From assembly GCA_030407085.1 (NCBI GenBank), contig CM059586.1:36071501-36135500 (forward strand): a stretch of DNA of 64,000 bases, written 5' to 3'. Position 1 is the first letter of the stretch, and every line of letters starts with the position of its first letter. The DNA is from Trichopria drosophilae. Lineage: Eukaryota > Arthropoda > Insecta > Hymenoptera > Diapriidae. This document shows, one piece after another, positions 36,071 to 45,719 of this stretch. Both the position numbers and the translations under genes were made by a program. Below the pieces are notes generated by a model. It searched no databases and was not told the DNA's origin. It worked only from the letters and a program-made list of their open reading frames with translations.

Positions 36071-36760
36071 TAAAAAAAATTGATTAAATTCTTGGTTTTT
36101 ATGGTTTACGTAAAGTTCAATATGTAAATAAATACAATAATATGAGTGTACGCCATTAAAATGAGAAAAATAATGGTTTGCGAGACTAGTAAATATGAAT
36201 ATTATCGTCTCTGAATCGATGATCAAACAAACGAAATATATAGGAATAAAAATAAATTTAATTGTCGAGATTCAGATGTCCTCTAACGATAACATAAAAT
36301 GTTCAAAAATGCCTATTGTAAATATGTAAAAACTACGTTTCGGTCCAGATCTTCCACGTGGACCTTATCAGTAAGACCGTGTAAAACCCTGTCTTAGACG
36401 TATGAAGTAATTAAAATGAAAGCATATTGTGTAATGACATCCCATTACCATATTAATTGCATATCTCTCTTTTTTACTTATTTCAAGATTGCCCTTCAAT
36501 TTTGAAATAAGTTAAAATTTCATTGTAATTACTTCATACGTCTAAGACAGGGTCTTCCACGGTCTTACTGATGAGGTCCATGTAGACGATCTGGACCGAA
36601 ACGTATTTTTTACATCTTTACAATAGGCACATTTTTGAACATTTTATGTTATAGTTAGAAGGCTACTGAATCTCACTAATTAATTTTATTTTTATTCCTA
36701 TATATTTCGTTTGTTTGATCATCGATTCAGAGACGATAATATTTTATACATTTATTAAGG

Positions 36761-37357
36761 TACACCAACCACCTCAGCTCTACGAAATACACATTTAAAA
36801 TATTTGAAAAAGTTATTTGTTTAGTAATCTTTGACGAGGAATACAGTGCAAAAATAAAAAGTGGAAAAGTACTGCTTGTCCCGAAAATTTTAGGGCGAAA
36901 AAAGTTGCGTTTTTGAAAAAATGCAGCTTCGGAAGCTTTGAATACTCAGGATCACATATTTTAACTTCGTCTTCAGTTACTTAATGCTTTCATCAAAAGG
37001 GAATTTGAAAAAATGCTTTAGTGGTCAAAACAATATTTACGTTTTTTATTCTAGTACCATTAAATTTCACGTTAAAAATTGCTCTAGAAATAATATTTCC
37101 GACACCTACATATCAGCGCAAAAAAAAATTTATTTTTTCGAAAAAATGCTTTTCCATGTTTTTAAATTAATTCTAAACAATTATGGATGGATTTTAAAAA
37201 ATTCCATTTTTTGCGAAAAAAATTATTTTTTTATGGGCCAAAAAATGTTTTTACACTTTTTATTTTAGCACCACTGAATTCCACGTCAAAAAGTACTACA
37301 GAAATAATTTTTTCAAGTTTTTTAAAGTTGTATTTCATAGAGCTGAGTTTTTGGGTA
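36761..37357. mobile_element. Nested element B (36763-37355), TA flanks
   Basis: The left 'caccaaccacctcagctcta' and the right 'tagagctgagtttttggg'-like end (as 'catagagctgagtttttggg') are inverted. The pairing continues through 'cgaaatacacatttaaaa' against 'tttaaagttgtatttc'. TA flanks both sides. The frames 36984-37268 and 37187-37495 are AT-rich readings through B and C. It lies inside element A, so it inserted later. Confidence 0.75.
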
Positions 37358-37508
37358 TACCCTCCCCTTAAAGTGAAAGTAGAGCCACTTTCTGATGAAA
37401 GTGACTTTTTTTACTATTTTCAAAGTGGAAATTTCACTTTAGAAATAGTGAAAGAGTCACCTTTAGCAGAGAGTGGCTTAACTTTCACCTTATGAAATTT
37501 AGAGTGTA
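37358..37508. mobile_element. Nested element C (37360-37506), 147-bp palindromic MITE
   Basis: The arms 'aaagtgaaagtagagccact' and 'agtggcttaactttcacctt' are inverted and meet near 37430. The right end 'gaaatttagagtg' plus TA resembles the 'agaaatttagagag' plus TA end of the MITE at 38892-39083, so the two are probably one family. C abuts B directly: B's right TA (37356-37357) touches C's left TA (37358-37359). Confidence 0.75.
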
Positions 37509-37859
37509 ATCTCGTGAAGCATTATTTTTCTCATTTCAGTGGCGTACATTCACGCTTATATTATAGTATTTATTTACATATTGAACTTTATGTAAACCCT
37601 CAAAACCAAGAATTTAATAAATTTTGTTTCATGTTCGATTATTGGATCTAGTTTAAAAACATTGGAATCAATATTAATTGAAGTTTTAGAATATTTTAAG
37701 AAGCCAACACAAATAATTCATCAAACAGAAACGAACTAGAGTAATATCTTTGATAAAGCGCACCACAGAGCATGGAAGTCAATTGCGTGACTTTAGATTC
37801 ATCGAAGTCCCGAGGAAAGTTTTCTCCCAAACTGTCCTAACCCTCCATTGTAAAAAGTC

Positions 37860-38260
37860 TCTTAAATTCGCAGCCGGTGAAGTCTTAAAATTTGAAATGC
37901 ACCGGCAAGCATTGTGGAGGTGAGACCAAATGCAGTAGATCGTCGGACTGTCTTAGGCCATTCGGCCCATTCGCGGCTTTGTCCGAAAGTCGAAACCCGT
38001 GTTTTATCGCTTGGGCGAGGCCCAAACGTCGAACTTTCGACCCTTCTTCATATTCTTCGAGTACGAAGGCCGCTGAAAAGTGAGAGTGGGAAGAATGCGG
38101 ACTATAAGTTCCGCGGTTTATTGAAATGCCCCCTTCCACACCTCGTACTTAAAAGCTTTCTTCTTCCGTTCTCGACTTTTCTACCCGTGCGAGCTTCTCA
38201 AAGTAGGCGACTTTGATAACGAAACTTTGCCGTTATTTCTAGACTGCGTCTTAGGATCCC
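37860..38260. other. CpG-rich island 10
   Basis: Roughly 350 bp with dense CpG ('gtagatcgtcggactg', 'ccattcgcggctttgtccg', 'cgaggcccaaacgtcgaac'). Three frames of 63-100 codons overlap on both strands, which is typical of GC-richer DNA lacking stops; none is recognised. Confidence 0.35.
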
Positions 38261-38891
38261 GCACTGGTCGATAAGTTCAATTTTAAAATTAAAATTGACT
38301 TTGTTGTTTGATTACTGATGTAAACATGCATTTTTGGCACCCTTACTCAAAATTAATTTTAAAATAATCTTAAATACCATTAAAAAATGAATGTAGAAGT
38401 GTTTAAAGAATAATTAAAAGAGCGATTACATGTATTAAAGAATGACTGCACATTTTTCAGTTCATTATGATATACGAATGAAAATAATACATCGTAATAA
38501 TAACGTGCGATAATAAAGCATATCAAAAGTTTTCAGTTGCATGACTCCTCATCGCGATAAAGTGACTACTTTCTTTGCGTGGCCCTTTATTATTAGTTTC
38601 AATGCACGGAGTTTCTTGCGTATCTGACTTTTTAACTTCAATGTGTATTTGCTTTAATATTTCACTACAATTAGAACGTCTTTTCTATAACATTTTACGA
38701 GCTTTCAAACGTTTTGTAATACGCAGGTTGAAAGAATCCGTTGTTGTTAATATGTTTTGCTGGCTTTTATGTCAATGTATAATACAACTTATATATTACT
38801 TTGAATAATTATTAATTGTATAATGTACAATGCCCTTCATACCGACCCATCATCAGTATTTTCAATCATAATAAACTTTACCGCAAACAAG

Positions 38892-39083
38892 TCTCTAAAT
38901 TTCTTCTAAAGTGAGAATTCACTATTTGGTTTGTGAAACCCGAGCAATTCTCGTAAAAGCGTGAATATTTAACTCTTAAAGAGTGAAATTCCACTCCTAA
39001 AGCGTTGAATATTCACTCTTTGACGAGAGTTGCTCGGTTTTCACTAATTAAAGAGTGAATTCTCACTCCAAGAAATTTAGAGA
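38892..39083. mobile_element. 192-bp palindromic MITE with TCTCTAAATTTCTT ends
   Basis: The left 'tctctaaatttctt' and the right 'aagaaatttagaga' are exact inverted repeats. They continue as 'aaagtgagaattcac' against 'gtgaattctcact' and 'cccgagcaattctcg' against 'gacgagagttgctcgg'. The right flank is G then TA; the left TA is lost. Related to element C at 37360-37506 by its ends and by its gtgaa/ttcac content. Confidence 0.82.
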
Positions 39084-39254
39084 GTAACAATACAAAATAA
39101 TGTATTCTGAAAATCAACCAAATGATTACATTAATCGCGTATAATGTTAATATTTTGAATGTGGAACTTCAGTGTGTATTAACAGGATACTCCGTTTTTA
39201 ATTTACTCATTGCCAGTTGAATTTTTCGGAAAATAAAATTGTGGAATAGAAAGA

Positions 39255-39570
39255 TACACGGAGAAAAATAATCAGCAAAATCGGCCGAAAAATCCGCAGA
39301 TTCTACCAATTTTATCCTATAGGAACAGCTGTTGGAATTCCGTTAGGGATAGCCGATAATTTCAGCTGAATTTACTGAAAAAGTCCGCAAATTTAACGGA
39401 ACAAATCTGCTAATGTAGCGGAAATTTAGAGCTGAGCGCGAATTGAGTAGGGTTAAGGCTACATTAGCGGAATCAAAACAGCTAAAATTGCATATATTTT
39501 CGGCAATTTCAGCCGAAAATTTTAGCTGATATGAATCAGCTAATCCAGCGGAGTCATTTTTCTCCGTGTA
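39255..39570. mobile_element. 312-bp MITE (39257-39568), CACGGAGAAAAAT ends, TA duplication
   Basis: Perfect 13-bp termini 'cacggagaaaaat' and 'atttttctccgtg' are flanked by TA at 39255-39256 and 39569-39570. The interior has repeated 'cagctaaaat', 'gccgaaaat' and 'agcggaat' words in inverted arrangement. This layout is typical of mariner-type MITEs in insects. A short relative with CACGGACAAAAAT ends lies at 42535-42662. Confidence 0.88.
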
Positions 39571-39660
39571 AGTTTCAGAATTTCAAGATGGTGGTCTGTC
39601 AGTGATGATTAAGGGAAAGATTACGTTGTTAAGGAACCAAAATATTATTTATGACAGGTT

Positions 39661-40396
39661 ATATAGGACAGTATTCCAACATTTGAGGACAGTATTGCAA
39701 CATTTGAACACCTCATAATTTATGGAAACGATTGTAATAATAATACCAATTGCTCATGTACAAAAGTTATCCGTGCTAATAATACAAAATATCTAGGAAT
39801 TATAGTCGACAGTCATCTAAAATGGAACGACCAGATTATTACTCTAAAAAAAAAGTTGAGATATCTAATATATACATTTTACAAACTAAGAACTATGGTA
39901 CACCGATCAACTCTTATAATGATATATTATGCGTTGTTCTCCTCAATAATGGAATTTAATATATGGAATTTTGGGTTGGGGTGGCGCCTATGGAAATAAT
40001 ATTGATCAAATACAAGTATTACAAAACGCGGTACTCAAAATTATTATGTATAAACATAGACGATTTTCAACAAATGAACTATATAAAGAATTAAACATTA
40101 CGCGAATCAAACAGTATTATTACATACAAAGTGTAAACTTTTGCACAAGAAATAATCTATTTACTAAACTAACAAATTCGGGAAGTGTTTTAACGAGAAG
40201 TCAAAATAGTGACAAAATGATAATCCCCAACTACAAACGCTCAATAGGACGTTGTTGTTTTGAGTATATAGCAGCCAAAATAGTTAATATTTTATCGGAT
40301 TACTACCCGAATCAACTAGGGAAAAGAAAGAAAAGCTCATTTCGTCACCAAATACTTCAGATTCCGTTAGAAATGATAAAAAATCATCTACGTTAA
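39661..40396 (+). pseudogene. Non-LTR retrotransposon ORF2, 3' end (RT thumb region), frameshifted
   Basis: From about 39721 one frame reads C-rich 'DCNNNTNCSCTKVIR', then 'NTKYLGIIVDSHLKWNDQI' and 'LRYLIYTFYKLRTMV', the conserved KYLGI..D..L.W block after the RT catalytic domain. Near 39968 the frame shifts by one base. It resumes as 'GWGGAYGNNIDQIQVLQNAV' and 'RFSTNELYKELNITRIKQ', running to a stop after 'KNHLR' at 40396. The region before 39721 holds a stop and a 22-bp near-duplication ('gacagtattccaacatttga' / 'gacagtattgcaacatttga'). It is a 5'-truncated, dead LINE of a Jockey/CR1-like group. Strand is opposite to the RT fragment at 30905-31333, so they are separate insertions. Confidence 0.85.
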
Positions 40397-40460
40397 AATA
40401 GCAACAAGTAGTATGTAATACAAGGCAATATAATTGATGTGATAAAAAAATGCGGCTTTA

Positions 40461-40513
40461 GTTATGTTTAGTTAAGTTAGGTTAAGTTTAGGTTACCACA
40501 TTAGGTTAGGTTA
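40461..40513 (+). repeat. Interstitial TTAGG telomere-like repeat
   Basis: Degenerate copies of TTAGGT and TTAAGTTAGG occupy about 50 bp ('gttaagttaggttaagttt', 'attaggttaggttatc'). TTAGG is the canonical telomere unit of most insects. The patch lies about 65 bp after the LINE 3' end; whether it is that element's tail or an independent interstitial repeat is not clear. Confidence 0.6.
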
Positions 40514-41319
40514 TCTTCAGGTGGCGGACAAGGATTTAAATCCTTTTGCGAGTTTGCATGTTCTGAGGTATTATGTACGAAGAAATATAAATTATATGTA
40601 ATATACCTGAAAAATAAATACAAAAATACAAGTACAAATATACAATTTTTAAATCTAGAATAGGAAAACTTTAAACACTGAGTCAACGAAAAATTTTCGA
40701 ATTTCTGGAGTGTTGTGCATTCATATGATAATCTGAGGATATATGAGTTTGGCAATACTCATTGGTGTCGACTTACTAATTTTCTGATTTGTAAATAAGC
40801 TTGTCCGTCGATAATAGAATTCTTCAAAGAACTAAAATAAACACAAAATGGAATAGATATTTGAACAATATAAGTAGGTTCCTTAATTCGGTATTAAACT
40901 AGCAGAAGAAAGTAGAAATAGATCGGAGAAATGATTGTTACTACTAGTTCAGTAGTAAGATCTTAAGTAGAAACAGGTGTTTGGTTCTTGACTTATACTA
41001 CTGCAGGTCTCGACTATTTTATTATATTTGGTGTATATTTCAACTTTAAAAAAACATATCGGGCAGAACCTTATTTTATACCGGCTTTACATTAAAAATA
41101 AGAATTAAAGAAATATTTAGCATTATTTAAAATATAAGTGACGTAAATGTAAATCTCACATATTTGCTATACGATATAAAGCACAAAAAATTTGATAATA
41201 ACATTTTCGTTTAACGGTTTTAAAACCGAATCCTCTATTGTGAGATGGGCTCAATTTGTCACATTTAAAACAACACTTTGAAAAACCGATACAAATAATC
41301 TATTTTTTGGCTCATTTGC
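40514..41319. other. AT-rich stretch, no feature supported
   Basis: An 84-codon minus frame (40501-40755) overlaps the TTAGG patch and has no domain. Confidence 0.4.
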
Positions 41320-41435
41320 GGGCGTAAAAACAATGTTTGAATCTCAGGCGTAGAATTTTCACCCTCATGAACCTCGAGCCGGCTTCACCATCCATCTGGT
41401 TCTGTCGTCGAGGCGTAAAACTCCATTTTACGCCC
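41320..41435. mobile_element. ~116-bp element with GGGCGTAAAA ends
   Basis: The left 'gggcgtaaaa' and the right 'ttttacgccc' are exact inverted 10-mers. 'ggcgtagaatttt' and 'gaggcgtaaaac' repeat inside. The motif is shared with 12525-12615 and partly with 25690-25835. The flanks show no clear duplication. Confidence 0.55.
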
Positions 41436-42250
41436 TTGATACAAAAATAACTATTTTATATAGAAAGAATAATGTCCAAGTTATGATAAATGCAATATTC
41501 GTATCAAATCAATCAAAGGTGTAATCTTTGCAATATGTGCAGCACTCTATAGAGGTATTAAAGTTAATATTTAAAACAAAATTAGTGTGCTCGCGTAGGA
41601 AGTTTGGAAAAACTGCCTTTAAAATGTCTAAGCTCTGATCAAATTTTCTGCTTCTACTTTTATTTTATAATTGTATTTGTTATCAAAATTTTACGAACGT
41701 ATGATTTTTATAAATTTCCCTTAATTTAAGGACCTTTAATTTTCTATGAAACGTTCAATATGTTCCAACCTTTCGTTTTACGAACGTCATAAAGGTTACA
41801 CTTTCACATATGTTTTTTGCTGCCATGCATTCTCCTTTAATTTTAGCTACAGAAAGGAAGTGGGAATCAATACTTGGAACAGTGTCACTTGATTGGTTAC
41901 GTAGATATCTTTTCACATCCTGCTTTATTAATAATTCAAAAAAAATATTTCCAGGTTTAATGCTATAAAAATAGAATTACTCTAATCATTTATAGGTTTA
42001 ATTCATTTTTATATTCTCTTCCTGCATGTCTCGGTCTGTCTCAAAATGCCCCAAAAAGGAACAAGGTGAATACTAATTAACGATACATTCAATAATATAA
42101 TCATAGTTCACTAAATAGCATACTGACTATAATTTCTTTGAAATTATTTGAGTTTCAATGTGATGTATCCAACAATTTTAGTTGATTAATATCCATTCTT
42201 CAAGTAGCTTTTTAAAATAATACGGGATGGTAAATTTCCAAAACCCTTAT

Positions 42251-42321
42251 AATGAAACATCGACGACTTCGATTATAATATAATAATATATTCTGTTCAT
42301 CGAAGTCGTCTATGTTTTACT
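42251..42321. other. Compact hairpin, 23-bp stem and 25-nt loop
   Basis: 'gaaacatcgacgacttcgat' (42254-42273) pairs with 'atcgaagtcgtctatgtttt' (42299-42318), with 20 of 23 positions paired. The AT-rich loop is 42274-42298. Size is close to a pre-miRNA but the stem is short. It could also be a tiny transposon remnant. Confidence 0.5.
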
Positions 42322-42532
42322 ATATTTTTATGTATTACATTATATTATAATATATCACATATAAAATGATTTTATAATTCTTGCTCTTCTTATATACTCA
42401 TATCTAATTACACGGTGTAACGGCGATCTGGTACTTTTATAGAGATCTATATATCTAGTATAACTGTAGGTCTAGTGAAACTGAGAAAGATGGTATGGTA
42501 TAATTTCCCCACACACCCCCAAAATCTCATTT

Positions 42533-42664
42533 TACACGGACAAAAATCTTTTGTAGATTCTGCCGAAGTCGCCTAAGCAGAATCTGCCGTGTCTGAACTT
42601 CGGCAATATTTGCCGAGTTTTTTCTAAGCATTATGCTTAGCCAGTCTATGTAGATTTTCGTGGA
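42533..42664. mobile_element. 128-bp MITE (42535-42662), CACGGACAAAAAT ends
   Basis: The left 'cacggacaaaaatct' is preceded by TA and the right 'agattttcgtg' is followed by GA. Internal inverted words include 'gattctgccgaagt', 'acttcggcaatatttgccga' and 'ctaagcattatgcttag'. Probably a short relative of the 39257-39568 family. Confidence 0.65.
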
Positions 42665-42779
42665 CTGCAACTTTAGCGCCGCTCCACTGTACCCGCGACG
42701 TCGGTAAATTAGGGGTCATTTTGACGGAGAAAAAACCCGTTTTCAGGCAGGTTCATGTGAAAAATCACTCATAACTACC

Positions 42780-43345
42780 CTAATTTTTATTCGATTTACA
42801 ACTTTTTTTCATTTAATTCCCAAAAAGCTCACCTTTTAGACTGTCCAAATCTTATTAGTGATGAAATAAAACCTGACGAAACTACAGTAGAAAGTATCTG
42901 TAATTTTTTTCATTTTTTTTCATTTTTTTCAATTTTAACGATCATTTTACGATATTATTCGATCGTGGAGATTTTTTGCACCTAATTGAGTTGAAAGTAT
43001 ATTCAATTCCGTATTGAATAAGTTCTTGTTGAAAGAATATGGATAAAAATTTACGGAGATATTTGCGTATGTCAATTTTCATTTGATTTCGTTCAACAAA
43101 AGCGTATTCGATACGGAATTAAATATACTTTCAATCCATTAGAGTGCTAAAAATGTCTACGATCAAATAATATTGTAAAGTAACCAGTTAAATTTGAAAA
43201 AAAATGAAAATAAGTAAAAAAATCACAGATACTTTCAACTGTAGTTTCATCAGTTTTCATTTCATCAATATAACGTTTAGATAGTCTAGAAGGTGAGCTT
43301 TTTGGCAATCGAATTAAAAAAAAGTTGTAAATCGGCTTATCGAGT
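42780..43345. mobile_element. ~566-bp palindromic element
   Basis: The arms match as inverted repeats over about 260 bp each. Examples are 'cgatttacaactttttttc' against 'aaaaaaaagttgtaaatcg', 'aaaaagctcaccttttagac' against 'gtctagaaggtgagcttttt', and 'ttgaaagtatattcaattcc' against 'ggaattaaatatactttcaa'. The centre is near 43050-43070. No coding capacity. The outer ends are too decayed to define the target site. Confidence 0.8.
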
Positions 43346-43449
43346 ATATATGAAAAAAATTAGTAATATATATATAATAAGTATATGCTGAAGATATATA
43401 AATTTAAAAACATATAAAATGCACTAATGCGGTCGGTGATAGCCATTCT

Positions 43450-43990
43450 CTGGATCATTTCTCAACCTCCCTAAGTCTTGTTACAGCAACTAAATAAAAA
43501 ATTATTACCGATCCAGCACGTGCTTACTCGATTGAAACATGCCATCAAATGTCGCAATACCCGATGATGTATCTTTATAGTCCTTTGTTCTTTTGTTCTT
43601 TGATCTGATCCACCGATTACCCGCATTCCGTAAAATTCTTGAGGGGACGAAAGTAAAGGATGGAGCTGGAATAATCGAAAACAAACGTGGGCATTAGAAC
43701 ATTCAATGGAAGGAAGGAAGCTTATTCCTGCCAGCTCTTTCCCCCGTTTTGGCGCCGGTCGCAACGTACCGTCGAAACGGAGACCAGTGATTCGGAAACC
43801 GTAATCCCTTTTGTACTCGTTCCCGAAACAAAATAGCGATGCCGCCAGTGAATCCAATCCAAGTCGAAAGGGGCCAAAGTTGATGCTGATTCGTAGCCGA
43901 TCGTGCATATGGGCCGAGCAAGTCACTAGGAGTCACAGATTTATGCAGAGGAATTTTCTTTTGTTAGCAGGTCTTACGAAACCCCATCTC
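43450..43990. other. CpG-rich island 11
   Basis: GC-rich around 43620-43920. A 151-codon minus frame (43471-43926) and a 77-codon one overlap a plus frame. None shows a recognisable domain and the residue mix is biased by GC content. Candidate regulatory or exonic DNA. Confidence 0.35.
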
Positions 43991-43999
43991 GTTTAATAA

Positions 44000-44470
44000 A
44001 CAGTCTATCATGCGTAACGAATTATGTCGCAAATAAGAAGAAACATCTTATTGACATCTTTGATATATTTTAATACAACATTCTTTATTCGCGGATTGCA
44101 TCCATTCAGAGGAAAAAATGAACATCCAATTTATATTCATTACTCGTAAATTTGAAAGTAATAGATTTACAATAAATGTTAACTGTGAATCTTCGGATCA
44201 AACATTCGAAAAAGGATGTGTAGATTTGTATATCACAATTAAAATTATTACTGGTCCGCTATATGAAGGAAGGATGACGCCTATCTGTATAGCGCTGGCT
44301 ATTTTCCTGTATAACCTCAAATTTCAGTATTAGTACGATTTGAGGTTAAAGTATCATATATAATATTGATGAAAATCACGTTGAATGTCTAGTAGTGGTG
44401 GTTAGAATCTCCGTTATTTGTTAAGAGAAAACCATGCTTCGGTAGTGAAGTTTAAAACATCAGCTGGTAA
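44000..44470. other. AT-rich stretch, no gene supported
   Basis: A 71-codon frame (44118-44333) has no recognised domain. A short inverted pair 'taacctcaaat' and 'atttgaggtta' lies at about 44311-44347. Confidence 0.35.
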
Positions 44471-44479
44471 TAGCGGAAC

Positions 44480-44645
44480 AGAGGTGTTATGTCCAAATAC
44501 AACCTAAAGTTTAAGACGGCTGCAGTTCCAAAATAAAAGACGGCTGTTATGCCAACACTCCATTTAAACATAGTATGACTGCCGTCTCCTTCCATCGCAA
44601 TATTGGTTGTCTGTATTTAGGACAAATGCTGTCCCAAACTAAGAC
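44480..44645. mobile_element. ~165-bp inverted-repeat element with AAGACGGCTG motifs
   Basis: The left 'tgttatgtccaaatacaacc' is inverted relative to the right 'ggttgtctgtatttaggaca'. Inside, 'aagacggctg' occurs twice and 'actgccgtct' once inverted. The boundaries are approximate. Confidence 0.5.
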
Positions 44646-44909
44646 AGTCGTCATCTTAATCGACGAACGGCAGATATCTCCCGTTTTGCACAACAGGTAT
44701 CTCTATCACGTTGGAAATCTTCAACTTCTCTCACAACTAATACTACCCAAGTATGATGCGCCAATTGGACTGAAAATTGGCGTATTATCAGAACTCTGAA
44801 TAATAATCGATAAGTACTATTTTTATTGGCAAATAACAACGTTTAAGGGTTAAACTGATTCCTGAATTGTTCAACAACCCCTAAAATATATAATAGAAGG
44901 CACTTGGTG

Positions 44910-44990
44910 GATTTTTAGATCGCTGATTTTGAATCTGTATTCATATTTATAAAATTGAAATTGGCGGACCAAATTTTTGAAAACTTTTTC
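44910..44990 (-). repeat. GGCGGATCC-family fragment
   Basis: 'ttagatcgctgattttgaat' then 'attggcggaccaaattttt' follow the order of the dispersed family described at 500-1000 and 16800-17420, at low similarity. Confidence 0.45.
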
Positions 44991-45603
44991 GCTTTTTACA
45001 ATTACCTTTTGTAAGTCTTAAATTTTATCAGTCTTTTCATAAAAAGTAGAGCTTTTTCAGTCATGATTTTGTATGAAAAAACAAAAAAGCTTTGTTGAAA
45101 TGTATGTAGCTTTGTATGAGAAACAAAAAAAGATTTTATCTTCCTTTGAGGATTCTATTTGGAATTTTGTAAATATGGCCGCAAAAAAAACCCTCGGACC
45201 AACTTTTGTGGTAATTAATTTATTAGTTTAATTTTCGAGCAATTCACGGATCAGTTTTAACTCTTAAACAGTTTTCTGTGCCGATAAAAAAAAAGTATTA
45301 ACTATTTTTAGGAGTTCTAAAAACTTGCAATCCAGTCAGCTTGTTACAGTTAGGTAGTGTTACTTGTCAGTATAACAGTCTACTGTTATTTGCAAGATAT
45401 GAATCTTTATCCCTTATCAAACAAATGAATATCAAATAAGATTTTGTTTAACTTTATAGGTATATTTTTCGTTGAATTACCAGGACTTTATGAATAGATT
45501 GCAAATCCCGCAATAAGAACAAACTGAAACCATTTTATAAAAGTAAAACATATGGTTATAAAAAATCATTAAATTAATGATTTGCGCAGTAATCAAGGCC
45601 GTG

Positions 45604-45703
45604 ACCTGAATAGCACAATCCGTCTCGTTATGTCTTGAGGACGTCCACATGTGCGCTGTTGGGCATCGGGCGGTCCTAACGGGACGAGCTTGTGCTGTTT
45701 GGG
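45604..45703. mobile_element. ~100-bp MITE, CCAAACAGCACAA type, copy 2
   Basis: The left 'aatagcacaatccgtctcg' and the right 'cgggacgagcttgtgctgtt' are inverted, with 'aggacgtcc' and 'cggtcct' inside. The termini correspond to the element at 30155-30288. Confidence 0.55.
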
Positions 45704-45719
45704 AATATTATTCTATGTA

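Larger units (their letters stand above)
36075..37624. mobile_element. Foldback element A, ~800 bp, split by a ~750-bp double insertion
   Basis: The left arm (36075-36400) holds 'ttaaattcttgg', 'gtaaagttcaatatgtaaat', 'attatcgtctctgaatcgat' and 'gtttcggtccagatc'. The matching right arm is in two pieces. 36505-36757 carries 'gatctggaccgaaac' and 'atcgattcagagacgataat'. 37509-37624 carries 'atttacatattgaacttta' and 'ccaagaatttaa'. The break falls at a TA corresponding to 'gagactagtaaat' near 36190 in the intact left arm. Elements B and C fill the gap. The hairpin loop is about 36420-36505. It has no coding capacity. Confidence 0.85.

Noticed and set aside
36984..37495. Frames of 94 and 102 codons, rich in F, K and N
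   Set aside because: They run across the boundary of nested elements B and C and reflect A/T runs.
43471..43926. 151-codon minus-strand open frame
   Set aside because: Same reasons as the 165-codon frame: GC-rich patch, overlapping frames and no recognisable motif.
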